The position numbers and the translations under genes were made by a program. This document shows, one piece after another, positions 27,500 through 34,594 of a stretch of 64,000 bases of DNA. A model generated the notes under the pieces. The model saw only the letters and a list, made by a program, of their open reading frames with translations. It was not told the DNA's origin and ran no database searches. Where the stretch lies: NCBI RefSeq assembly GCF_017352115.1, contig NZ_CP071448.1, forward strand, positions 3,880,001 to 3,944,000, written 5' to 3'. The stretch is from Flavobacterium endoglycinae. GTDB taxonomy: Bacteria; Bacteroidota; Bacteroidia; Flavobacteriales; Flavobacteriaceae. Numbering within the stretch: the stretch's first letter is position 1; the number at the start of each line of letters is the position of its first letter.

Positions 27500-27546
27500 T
27501 TCAGAAATAAAAAACAAACGTTCATAGTAATAAAAAATTGAAAAAA

Positions 27547-27608
27547 GCAGGTCAAGTTTAAGTTACTTCTAGAAACCTTTCAACGATTTATACTTATACC
27601 ATTACCGC
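27547..27608 (+). repeat. Y-like module 1
   Basis: GGTCAA at 27550-27555; inner stem GTTTAAGT (27556-27563) with ACTTATAC (27592-27599), 7 of 8 pairs. TACTTC is at 27564-27569 and ATTACC at 27601-27606. GC on both outer ends extends the helix around a bulged A. Confidence 0.75.
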
Positions 27609-27624
27609 TTCATTCAATTCTCAA

Positions 27625-27741
27625 GAGGCAGTAGCTCAGCGGTAGAGCAGGTAGTTTTGAAATTATCCTTAAAAGGTCAATCCAAACTTACTTCGTACAC
27701 TTTTAATGTCCGGGTCGTGGGTTCGAATCCCATCTGCTTCA
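27625..27741 (+). ncRNA. Linear tRNA-like RNA whose anticodon arm is Y-like module 2
   Basis: The acceptor GAGGCAG/CTGCTTC pairs over 7 bp. The D-arm is GCTC-AGCGGTA-GAGC and the T-arm GTGGG-TTCGAAT-CCCAT (27717-27733). The anticodon arm is replaced by AGTTTTGA (27653-27660) paired with TCCAAACT (27681-27688), enclosing AATTATC, a 7-nt loop CTTAAAA, and GGTCAA (27675-27680). TACTTC (27689-27694) takes the variable-region position, followed by a long variable stretch. No normal anticodon or encoded CCA is present, so it should not decode. Confidence 0.78.
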
Positions 27742-27743
27742 CT

Positions 27744-27834
27744 ATTAATGGTCAATTCAAACTTACTTCTTAGGTTCGATTCCTAACTCCCTCATTGGGA
27801 GTTTCCGGTTATAAGTTTTAAAATTATCATTAAT
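27744..27834 (+). ncRNA. Y-like module 3 carrying a circularly permuted tRNA-like domain
   Basis: The outer helix ATTAATGGT (27744-27752) pairs with ATCATTAAT (27826-27834). The inner stem TTCAAACT (27756-27763) pairs with AGTTTTAA (27814-27821), 7 of 8. After TACTTC comes a T-arm, TTAGG-TTCGATT-CCTAA (27770-27786). Then CTCCC-TCATT-GGGAG (27787-27801) acts as a capped acceptor stem, followed by a short D-like segment with CCGG. This is the permuted counterpart of module 2. Confidence 0.75.
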
Positions 27835-27841
27835 AAAAAAC

Positions 27842-27915
27842 GAGGGTCAAAATTAGCTTACTTCTCGGGGATAACCCACAAACTTCCAATTTGAATTAGC
27901 TAATTCATTACCCTC
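27842..27915 (+). repeat. Y-like module 4
   Basis: Outer GAGGGT (27842-27847) with ACCCTC (27910-27915); GGTCAA 27845-27850; inner AATTAGCT (27851-27858) with AGCTAATT (27898-27905), 8 of 8; TACTTC 27859-27864; ATTACC 27907-27912. Confidence 0.78.
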
Positions 27916-27916
27916 C

Positions 27917-27985
27917 AATTTAAGGTCAAGTGCTTCTTACTTCAAAATCTTTTAGGTAGAACTCAGAAGCACAATTATCTAAATT
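27917..27985 (+). repeat. Y-like module 5
   Basis: Outer AATTTA (27917-27922) with TAAATT (27980-27985); GGTCAA 27924-27929; inner GTGCTTCT (27930-27937) with AGAAGCAC (27965-27972), 8 of 8; TACTTC 27938-27943; ATTATC 27974-27979. It ends 16 bp before the next start codon. Confidence 0.78.
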
Positions 27986-28001
27986 TTAAAAATTAAAAAA
28001 A

Positions 28002-30242
28002 ATGAAAACAAAAGAATTATTAAAAATCAGTTTACGTCAGAACGCTATTTTCATTCCATCAGAAATCATTACGAATGAGAACAAGAATTTATCAGGAACA
28101 ACATCGGTTTTAGCAGCTAATGTTTCAAAACTCGGATATACATTTTCTGAATCGTTACTGCATGCTTTAAATAATGTCAGCCCTAATTATAAAATCGAGG
28201 TTTTAGAAGTGCTGAGAGAAGTTTTAGGAACAGATAAAAACTGGACGCCATTGGTGAAAGAATGGAATGTGCCAACAAATGAATCTGCGATAGATCATAT
28301 CATCACATTTTTCGGAAATGTTTTCCAAACTAAAAACGGAACAGTTTTAGAATGCGGACATACAATTCCGGATAACACTTTTCCATTAGAAAGATACAAC
28401 GGTTGCCCTTTCTGCGGTACTCCGTTTGAATTTGGTAAATTGGAAAACACAGGTCAAGGAAGTAAATTAAAAGTCCTTGAATTGTGGAATGAAAAAGATT
28501 TAGAGGATTTTTATATCTCGTTATTGCAGTCAAAAACAGCTTTAGACGCTACTCAGGTAGATAGTTTAAAAATGACGATGAAATATTTGCCTTTGCCAAA
28601 AACTGAAATCGCAATGAAGGAAACTTTAATGCTGGTGATCGATCTTTTGATTGAAAACGGTAATGAAGAGTTGGCTTCTCAGTTTTTGAAAACGCCAACC
28701 GATATCTTACGTTATTTATGGTATAAAAATACCGGAATGTTACAGATTATCGAACCAAAAACGATTATCAAAAGAGTTGCTAAAAACAATCAGCACTTTC
28801 ATTATTCTTTGGATACAAGTGCGCAGGCAAGAATTGCATCTAAAAAAGATTTGAAACTAAAATATTCTCGAAAAGAATGTTTAATGGTGGCGAATTGGTT
28901 AAATAATATGGAGTTGGATGTCGAAGTAATGTGCGAAATCATGCATCCAAAAAGAGGAATGTGGGTTCGTTTTATCCGAGCGTTGCGTTTGGCAGAATAC
29001 AGCAAAAGAAAAGGATTTGAGAAATTGAATTTTTTAATGGATGTATTCTACAACCAAGTGTACGATGTTTGGCAAAGCAAAGTGAACTCGTCAAGATTGA
29101 AATTTGATGCTGATAAAACTTTTGGATTGTTGAAACAACGTCCAGGTTTGTTTGCTCGTTCATTATTTTCGAATATGCTTTGGTTTGGAGCCGATGAAAC
29201 AATCGCTCATTTCGAAGAAGTTATCGATAAAGTTCCAGCGAGATTGGTGTTTACCTTAAACATGTATGCGCAAAATTATTTTGATGTGAACATGCAGAGA
29301 AGTGTGAAACCTTTGGGTGGAACAAACAAACGTGTGGGATCAAACACATTGTTGAAGTTGTACGATGATAATCAGTTGGAAACAATGAAAAATCAAATCG
29401 AAGACTTGACTATTTTGGCTATGAAAAAACGATTTGCGTCGGTTTCAAATCCAAATAAAACAATATATATAGATCCGCAATTGTTTAATATACCGGTTTC
29501 TATTGGAGACCGAAGCGAGACCATTCAAGATTTGCCAGTTGCTTTAATGGGAACACGTTTCCCAGTTGAAGGAAACGAAGTGCGATTGTTTATGCAATGG
29601 GGTAAAGACTTGCCAGCGCAGCATTTAGATATGGATTTAAGCTGTCATATCGCTTACGAAGACCGTTCAGATATTTGCTCGTTCAGCCGATTGACAACTA
29701 CGGGTTGTCAGCATAGCGGTGATATCAGAAGTATTCCGAATAAAATTGGAACGGCTGAATACATCAATATCAACATCGACGAATTGGCGAAAGCTAAGGC
29801 AAAATTTGTAACTTTTACTTGTAATGCGTACAGCAACGGAAGTATTACGCCAAATCTAGTTGTAGGTTGGATGAATAGCAAATATCCGATGAAAATTTCG
29901 GAGAAAACGGGTGTTGCCTACGATCCGTCGTGTGTAGACCATCAGGTTCGTGTGACGCAAAGTGTTGCCAAAGGTTTGGCTTTTGGAGTGTTGGATGTAG
30001 CCAAAAGAGAAATCGTTTGGTTAGAGATGACTTTCGGAGGTCAGATTGTGGGAGGTTTGGATTTCAAAGGAGTTCAGGCGCTATTGGCAAAATTGAACAG
30101 CAAATTGAATATTGGTAATTTATTACAGCTAAAAGCGGAAGCTCAAGGCTTAACCATTACCGAAAATGAAATCGCTGATGAGGTGTACACAGCACAATGG
30201 GCGATGAACCCAGCGGCGGTAACGCAATTGTTAATAGATTAA
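28002..30242 (+). CDS. RING4 / TROVE-like / TerD-domain scaffold protein
   Basis: 746 residues. A treble-clef half-site ECGH...CPFCG (C118, H120, C135, C138) follows an N-terminal helical domain. The middle (about 180-490) is alpha-helical, with repeats such as RGMWVRFIRALRLAEYSKRK. The C-terminal part (from about 505) looks TerD-like: DMDLSCHIAYED, TGCQHSGDIRS, then INIDELAKAKAKFVTFTCNA. As I recall, Pfam describes prokaryotic RING family 4 with ROT/TROVE-like repeats plus TerD and suggests an RNA-processing complex. The Y-RNA-like array directly upstream supports RNA binding. There is no vWA MIDAS, so it is not classical Ro60/Rsr. Confidence 0.8.
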   Translation: MKTKELLKISLRQNAIFIPSEIITNENKNLSGTTSVLAANVSKLGYTFSESLLHALNNVSPNYKIEVLEVLREVLGTDKNWTPLVKEWNVPTNESAIDHIITFFGNVFQTKNGTVLECGHTIPDNTFPLERYNGCPFCGTPFEFGKLENTGQGSKLKVLELWNEKDLEDFYISLLQSKTALDATQVDSLKMTMKYLPLPKTEIAMKETLMLVIDLLIENGNEELASQFLKTPTDILRYLWYKNTGMLQIIEPKTIIKRVAKNNQHFHYSLDTSAQARIASKKDLKLKYSRKECLMVANWLNNMELDVEVMCEIMHPKRGMWVRFIRALRLAEYSKRKGFEKLNFLMDVFYNQVYDVWQSKVNSSRLKFDADKTFGLLKQRPGLFARSLFSNMLWFGADETIAHFEEVIDKVPARLVFTLNMYAQNYFDVNMQRSVKPLGGTNKRVGSNTLLKLYDDNQLETMKNQIEDLTILAMKKRFASVSNPNKTIYIDPQLFNIPVSIGDRSETIQDLPVALMGTRFPVEGNEVRLFMQWGKDLPAQHLDMDLSCHIAYEDRSDICSFSRLTTTGCQHSGDIRSIPNKIGTAEYININIDELAKAKAKFVTFTCNAYSNGSITPNLVVGWMNSKYPMKISEKTGVAYDPSCVDHQVRVTQSVAKGLAFGVLDVAKREIVWLEMTFGGQIVGGLDFKGVQALLAKLNSKLNIGNLLQLKAEAQGLTITENEIADEVYTAQWAMNPAAVTQLLID

Positions 30243-30249
30243 ATTTAAG

Positions 30250-30284
30250 ACCACGGATTCATTTCGTTGATTTCGTGGTTTTTT
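30250..30284 (+). terminator. Terminator-like hairpin
   Basis: ACCACG (30250-30255) and CGTGGT (30274-30279) form a stem followed by five T, just after the RING4/TerD gene. Confidence 0.65.
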
Positions 30285-30301
30285 ACCTTAAAAACAGGAA
30301 T

Positions 30302-30841
30302 ATGTTGACAATTAAAGATATCAAATACAAAGCTGAAAAAAAGTTTAAAAGAATAAAAATCAGAGATGATGTTTGGGGATTTCAAGTACAATCAAATGCT
30401 AAATTTTTAAAAGGAATAAGTAGAAAGAAAATTGATGAATTGCAAACGTTGTTTGGATTTGATTTTCCTTGGGAATACAAAGAAATGCTATTGATTTTTT
30501 CTAATATAGACACACATTTGATTTCAATTAACCCTGATGACGAAACAGATATTGAATATGATAGAGAAAACCTTTTTTATGAGTATCCGGAGGATTACGA
30601 AAAATCACGATGGATTATAGACGAAATTAATGAAAATAAATCGATAGCAGAATTGGTTCTTACAGAAGCGGGTTTTGATATTTCAAAAATCGTAGGATAT
30701 ATTCCAATGCATAATCATCGCGTTTTGGTGGTTTTTGAAGATAAATATCTTTCTCCCGTTATTTCTGCTTGGGGTGCTGATATTATTATGTTTGGAAATA
30801 ATTTGAAAGAATATTTAAAAAATGAACTTTTAAGATTTTAA
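30302..30841 (+). CDS. SMI1/KNR4-like (SUKH) protein
   Basis: 179 residues from ATG 30302 (MLTIKDIKYKAEKKFKRIKI). The frame is open further upstream only through the previous gene's end and the hairpin. GISRKKIDELQTLFGFDFPW then EYKEMLLIFSNIDTHLIS is the SUKH N-terminal pattern; a conserved late segment reads IPMHNHRVLVVFEDKYLSPV. It could be an immunity protein; no toxin is adjacent. Confidence 0.68.
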   Translation: MLTIKDIKYKAEKKFKRIKIRDDVWGFQVQSNAKFLKGISRKKIDELQTLFGFDFPWEYKEMLLIFSNIDTHLISINPDDETDIEYDRENLFYEYPEDYEKSRWIIDEINENKSIAELVLTEAGFDISKIVGYIPMHNHRVLVVFEDKYLSPVISAWGADIIMFGNNLKEYLKNELLRF

Positions 30842-30846
30842 TACAT

Positions 30847-30884
30847 CTACACAAAATAACCGCGCAGATATGTTTGAATCTTTG
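30847..30884 (+). promoter_or_regulatory. Dyad promoter P6 (degenerate copy)
   Basis: CTACACA-N7-CGCGCAG is a weaker dyad, but the fixed 14-nt gap to AATCTTTG (30877-30884) is kept. The following ATG is at 30904. Confidence 0.65.
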
Positions 30885-30903
30885 GAAAAACAAATCAATA
30901 GAT

Positions 30904-31474
30904 ATGAGAAATTCAGAATTTGAAATCCATCCTTTTAATGAAGATTTCTATGTTGAATCTTTATTTAATAAAACACGTTCAATTTTGAATGATGTTGAAT
31001 CATTAAACAAATTTTGGAAAAAACGGAAATCATGATTGCAAAAACGATAATGCGATTCTAGATTTACTTCAAAATATTATTCTAAATGTGGGAGGAATTT
31101 CTCGTTTTTTTTGGCCTCCAAGCAGTGATGCATATCATAAAAGACGAGGAGAAAAACTAAGAGAGGTTTATCATATTAGTGATTCAAGTATTTTAAAAAA
31201 TAGAGATATGCGAAATCTTATGGAACATTTTGATGAGAAATTAGATGATTTTTTAAGAAAAAATAGAATATACAAAGTGATGAAAAAATACGTCGGTCCA
31301 ATAACTTACGTAGATGATGATAGAACATTTTTTAGAGCTTATTTTTATGATAAGCAGATTTTTAAAATGCTCAATGTGGAATATGAAATAAAGCCAATAA
31401 TAGCTGAAGTTAGAAGAATTCATGAGATTTTGTTAAGACAAAAAGAAAGTAGTGGTCGATTTAAATTGGAATAA
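30904..31474 (+). pseudogene. Hypothetical gene split by a one-base frameshift
   Basis: The first frame runs from ATG 30904 (MRNSEFEIHPFNEDFYVESL) and stops at 31033-31035 after 43 residues. The next frame continues without a stop through NGNHDCKNDNAILDLLQNII, then VGGISRFFWPP, to 31474. The join is at a run of six A (31018-31023); five A would give one protein of about 189 residues. The helical, charged sequence ends MLNVEYEIKPIIAEVRRIHE. No family is recognised. Promoter P6 points at this gene, so it was or is expressed. Sequencing error or programmed slippage are alternatives to decay. Confidence 0.75.
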
Positions 31475-31518
31475 AAATCTAAAAATAAATGTGTTAGAAA
31501 ATAAATAATTAATAAGAA

Positions 31519-32289
31519 ATGAAAACCAATTTTCCATATCCCTATTACTTCTATGGTTCTGATGATTCTACAGACGAAGACGTAATTATTGTTATTTCAA
31601 AAGAAGAAATGCCTGAAAAGCAGGAAGACAGAAAAAATACAGTATTGGCACTTTTGAAAGAATATGATCTGAATTGGAATGCAACTTTGGCGGTAATAGA
31701 AAACGGAAAAATATCAGATACTATTTTTACCAAATCGTGGATTGATTCACTTAACAATGCACTGTTTGAAACATATTTTTTGCATCAACAAAAACACGAA
31801 TTATTAATAAAAGAAAAACATATCAGAAATAAAACATTGGCTATTTACAAAGCTGTCCGTACCGTTTTGACAATGCTGACAAGAACTGAATATCGAACTC
31901 AAATTCGTCCAATTTTAAAAGGAATTCATGATTTTAATTTAAAACTAGAAGCGCTTAATAAAATAGATTTTACTTCGATTTCTCAATTCAATCAAAAGAA
32001 TACAAATGATATTGATATTTGGAAAATTATTGCTTTTTATATCGGACAAAATATTGCTTTAATTGAGAATGATATTGAAATATATACGAAGAAAAAACTC
32101 ATAAGCCATTTCCCAGATTTGGAACCATTTATTTATCGAAAAGTGCTTGTAGAAAGTGATAAAATAATATTGCAAAACCACATTAATCATTGGTTGTTGT
32201 TAATACACAATTTTGGGGAATTTAAATCGGCTGATGGATTTCTGACTTGTAAAAATGAGTGTATTGATATGTTAAATGAAAAGTTTTAA
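31519..32289 (+). CDS. Nucleotidyltransferase-like protein, paralog A
   Basis: 256 residues. The N-terminus YYFYGSDDSTDEDVIIVI resembles the GS...DxD core of Pol-beta-type nucleotidyltransferases (G13-S14, D19, D21). The rest is helical. It is a paralog of the next gene (32293), sharing order and motifs such as DSLNNALFETYFLHQQKHEL against DELNNALFYTYKNHNQKFEN. With several RNA ligases nearby, a role in adding or handling nucleotides at RNA ends is plausible. Activity is inferred from one motif only. Confidence 0.6.
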   Translation: MKTNFPYPYYFYGSDDSTDEDVIIVISKEEMPEKQEDRKNTVLALLKEYDLNWNATLAVIENGKISDTIFTKSWIDSLNNALFETYFLHQQKHELLIKEKHIRNKTLAIYKAVRTVLTMLTRTEYRTQIRPILKGIHDFNLKLEALNKIDFTSISQFNQKNTNDIDIWKIIAFYIGQNIALIENDIEIYTKKKLISHFPDLEPFIYRKVLVESDKIILQNHINHWLLLIHNFGEFKSADGFLTCKNECIDMLNEKF

Positions 32290-32292
32290 AAA

Positions 32293-33027
32293 ATGAAACC
32301 AATCTATCAAATATTCGGTTCTGAAAATTCTCTGGATCTCGATTTGGTTTTCTTTATTGAAAAAATGCCCAAAACGATACTAGAAAAACTTGCACTGTCT
32401 AAAGAACTCAGCCAATCGATTATTCCATTTTTTCATGAAAAAGAAATCAACGCTAATCTTGCAATGCAAAAAAATGGTCATTTAGTTGAGGTTTACAAAG
32501 GCACAACAGACGAATTGAATAATGCATTGTTTTACACCTATAAAAATCATAATCAGAAATTCGAAAATCAGATAACAAAACTTTTGGTTAGAGATATTGA
32601 TTTGAAATTTTTAAGAAGTACACGTATGATCTTGTCGTTTTTAAGTAAAACCGAACACAGGATTTTAATTAAAAATGCTTTAAAAGGAAATTTAGACGAA
32701 AAGATTCAGGCGTTAGAAAAAATAGATTTAAATCAGATTACTTCTTTCGGGAAAAATACGAATCATTTAGATATTCTAAAATCAATTGCATTTCAGTTAG
32801 GACAAGCAATTTCGCTTCATGAAGAAAAAGAATTGTACACCAAAAATGAAATTGCAAATGCATTTCCAGATTTAAAAAAATATCTTTTAAGAGAAGAAAA
32901 TTCCAATTTTGAAAATTTACAAAAATGGTTTTTCAATTTCATTACGATTCTCAAAGAAAGAAGTCTTAAAATGAAAAATAAATCCGAATATAAATATGAA
33001 GATGAAAATGATGTTTTTGAAAAATAG
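32293..33027 (+). CDS. Nucleotidyltransferase-like protein, paralog B
   Basis: 244 residues, 3 bp after paralog A, clearly co-transcribed and homologous along the whole length. The GS...DxD core is QIFGSENSLDLDLVFFI (G9-S10, D15, D17). Downstream similarities include STRMILSFLSKTEHRILIKN. The C-terminus is very acidic (YKYEDENDVFEK). Tandem duplication suggests the two copies work together or on different RNAs. Confidence 0.6.
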   Translation: MKPIYQIFGSENSLDLDLVFFIEKMPKTILEKLALSKELSQSIIPFFHEKEINANLAMQKNGHLVEVYKGTTDELNNALFYTYKNHNQKFENQITKLLVRDIDLKFLRSTRMILSFLSKTEHRILIKNALKGNLDEKIQALEKIDLNQITSFGKNTNHLDILKSIAFQLGQAISLHEEKELYTKNEIANAFPDLKKYLLREENSNFENLQKWFFNFITILKERSLKMKNKSEYKYEDENDVFEK

Positions 33028-33056
33028 AAAAATTTAGATTCATCTTTTTATATGCG

Positions 33057-33240
33057 TCGTTCCTACGGAACTCAATTCTGAAAACGTCTCTTTTTCAACG
33101 GATTAAAATCCGTTGCTACAGCATTAGCATTCCTACGGAATTTTATATATAAGTTTCGTAGAAACGATTTATTTTGTAGCAACGGATTTTAATCCGTTGG
33201 AAAATAATCAGCCACAAAATAAAATTCCGTAGGAATGATA
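33057..33240. repeat. Large palindromic intergenic element
   Basis: CGTTCCTACGGAA at the left and TTCCGTAGGAATG at the right are inverted copies. Inside are two further palindromes, CAACGGATTAAAATCCGTTG and CAACGGATTTTAATCCGTTG. The 288-bp gap before the ligase gene holds only this element and promoter P3. Confidence 0.85.
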
Positions 33241-33260
33241 GATATTAATTTTTAAAACTA

Positions 33261-33298
33261 CTACGCAAAATCTCTGCGCAGTAACTTTTGAATCTTTG
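33261..33298 (+). promoter_or_regulatory. Dyad promoter P3 of the RNA ligase gene
   Basis: CTACGCA-N7-TGCGCAG; CTG at 33274-33276, 14 nt, AATCTTTG at 33291-33298; start codon at 33316. Confidence 0.78.
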
Positions 33299-33315
33299 TT
33301 CAAAGATTAGAACTC

Positions 33316-34332
33316 ATGAATACAACATTATTAAAAGAGATGATTTCGCAGAATTATGTCAAGGTAAACAAGCATCCTGAACATGATTTGTATATTTATA
33401 ACTACACTCAAACGGCTCAATTTGAAAGAGTGTGGAATGAAATTACAATAACCTGCCGCGGACTTATTCTAGATGCTCAGGGAAATGTTGTGGCAAGACC
33501 TTTTCCTAAGTTTTTCAATTTGGGTGAAATGAAAAATGAAATCCTTCCAGACACTTCTTTTGAAGTATACGATAAAATGGACGGTTCGCTTGGCATTTTG
33601 TATTGGATCAACGATAAACCTTTTATGGCAAGCCGTGGTTCATTTTCTAGCGAGCAGTCAGATAAAGCAAATGAAATGCTGCACGGAAAATATAAAAATA
33701 CCTGGTCATTATTGGATAAAACCAAAACCTATTTATTTGAAATTATTTATCCTGAAAACCGAATCGTTTTAGATTACGGAGCATCAGAAGAATTGGTTTT
33801 ATTGGCCGTTATCGATACAAAATCTGGAGAAGAATTTGAACTTGAAAACATTGGATTTCCAATAGTTCAAAAGTTTGATGGAATCAAAGATATTCATGCT
33901 TTATCAGCTTTAAATCAAAATAATAAAGAAGGATTTGTGATTAAGTTTGCCAATCATTTTCGGGTAAAAATAAAATTTGAAGAATACCTTCGTTTGCATC
34001 GAATTATTACTCAGATTTCCAATTTAAATATTTGGGAATATCTGAAAAACAATCAGCCATTTGATGAAATTTTAGAACAAGTTCCAGATGAATTTTTCAA
34101 CTGGGTAAAGCAAACAAAAGCCGATTTAGAAAATGAATTTAAAGCAATCGAAGATCAATGTAAATTAGATTTTAAAATTCTGGAATCCCGTAAGGAAACC
34201 TCTTTTTATTTTCAAACTTGCAAACATCCCAAAGTGTTATTTTCAATGCTTGACGAAAGAGATTACTCAGAAATAATCTGGAAAAAAATTCGGCCAAAAT
34301 TTGAAAAACCTTTTAATAGAGAAGAAGAATAA
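33316..34332 (+). CDS. ATP-dependent RNA ligase, T4 Rnl1-like
   Basis: 338 residues. Nucleotidyltransferase motif I is K87-MDG-S in YDKMDGSLGILYW, with K87 expected to be adenylated. Motif Ia-like ASRGSFSSEQSD, motif III LFEIIYPENRIV, motif IV KEGFVIKF and motif V VKIKFEEYLRLH follow. CRGLILDAQGNVVARPFPKF upstream of motif I is a signature of Rnl1-type ligases. It would seal 3'-OH/5'-phosphate RNA ends, such as tRNA cut in the anticodon loop, after healing by the kinase-phosphatase encoded at 37073-37972. Confidence 0.9.
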   Translation: MNTTLLKEMISQNYVKVNKHPEHDLYIYNYTQTAQFERVWNEITITCRGLILDAQGNVVARPFPKFFNLGEMKNEILPDTSFEVYDKMDGSLGILYWINDKPFMASRGSFSSEQSDKANEMLHGKYKNTWSLLDKTKTYLFEIIYPENRIVLDYGASEELVLLAVIDTKSGEEFELENIGFPIVQKFDGIKDIHALSALNQNNKEGFVIKFANHFRVKIKFEEYLRLHRIITQISNLNIWEYLKNNQPFDEILEQVPDEFFNWVKQTKADLENEFKAIEDQCKLDFKILESRKETSFYFQTCKHPKVLFSMLDERDYSEIIWKKIRPKFEKPFNREEE

Positions 34333-34349
34333 ACCTGTTGGGTGTAATT

Positions 34350-34489
34350 TTTCAACACATAGAAACAGAGTCTTATAAAGATTTAAAAAGACGTTTCACT
34401 AATTTAAATACACATAGCCATGTGAGGAAACCGGTTTCTTTTAATATCTTTTTAAGACGTAAAAAAATCTATGTTTCTATGTGTTAAAA
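34350..34489. repeat. Palindromic intergenic element
   Basis: CAACACATAGAAACA on the left and TGTTTCTATGTGTT on the right are inverted copies flanking a central hairpin-rich stretch. Confidence 0.75.
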
Positions 34490-34537
34490 TTAAATTGTAT
34501 TCAATTTCAGTCAACAGCTAAAAAAAATAATTTTAAA

Positions 34538-34575
34538 CTGCGCGGAATTACTGCGCAGTGACAAAACTATATTTG
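34538..34575 (+). promoter_or_regulatory. Dyad promoter P4 of hen1
   Basis: CTGCGCG-N6-CTGCGCAG; CTG at 34551-34553, 14 nt, then TATATTTG at 34568-34575, a perfect TAnnTTTG -7 element. The start codon is at 34595. Confidence 0.8.
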
Positions 34576-34594
34576 TCACAGAAAAATAAACGCC

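Larger units (their letters stand above)
27507..27990 (+). ncRNA. Y-RNA-like five-module RNA upstream of the RING4/TROVE-like gene
   Basis: No protein frame fits this stretch. It contains five copies of GGTCAA-N8-TACTTC, each followed further on by ATTAYC (upstream of it in the permuted module 2). The N8 of each copy pairs with a complementary octamer next to its ATTAYC, though the octamers differ between copies. GGT and AA pair with AYC and TT, leaving one bulged C. A bulged C in a short conserved helix is the hallmark of Ro60-binding sites in Y RNAs. The downstream protein is of a type described as having TROVE-like repeats. The ends are estimated from promoter P2 and the coding start at 28002. 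It may be one leader RNA processed into several pieces. Confidence 0.8.

Noticed and set aside
27547..27985. CRISPR-like array of GGTCAA...TACTTC repeats
   Set aside because: Only short conserved blocks recur, their spacing is irregular (74 to 125 bp), the intervening octamers pair with nearby sequence, and no cas genes are present. A structured RNA explains the repeats better.
28002..30242. Classical Ro60/Rsr (TROVE plus vWA)
   Set aside because: There is no DxSxS MIDAS. The C-terminal HSGD region and DMDLS stretch fit TerD better, and a zinc site is present.
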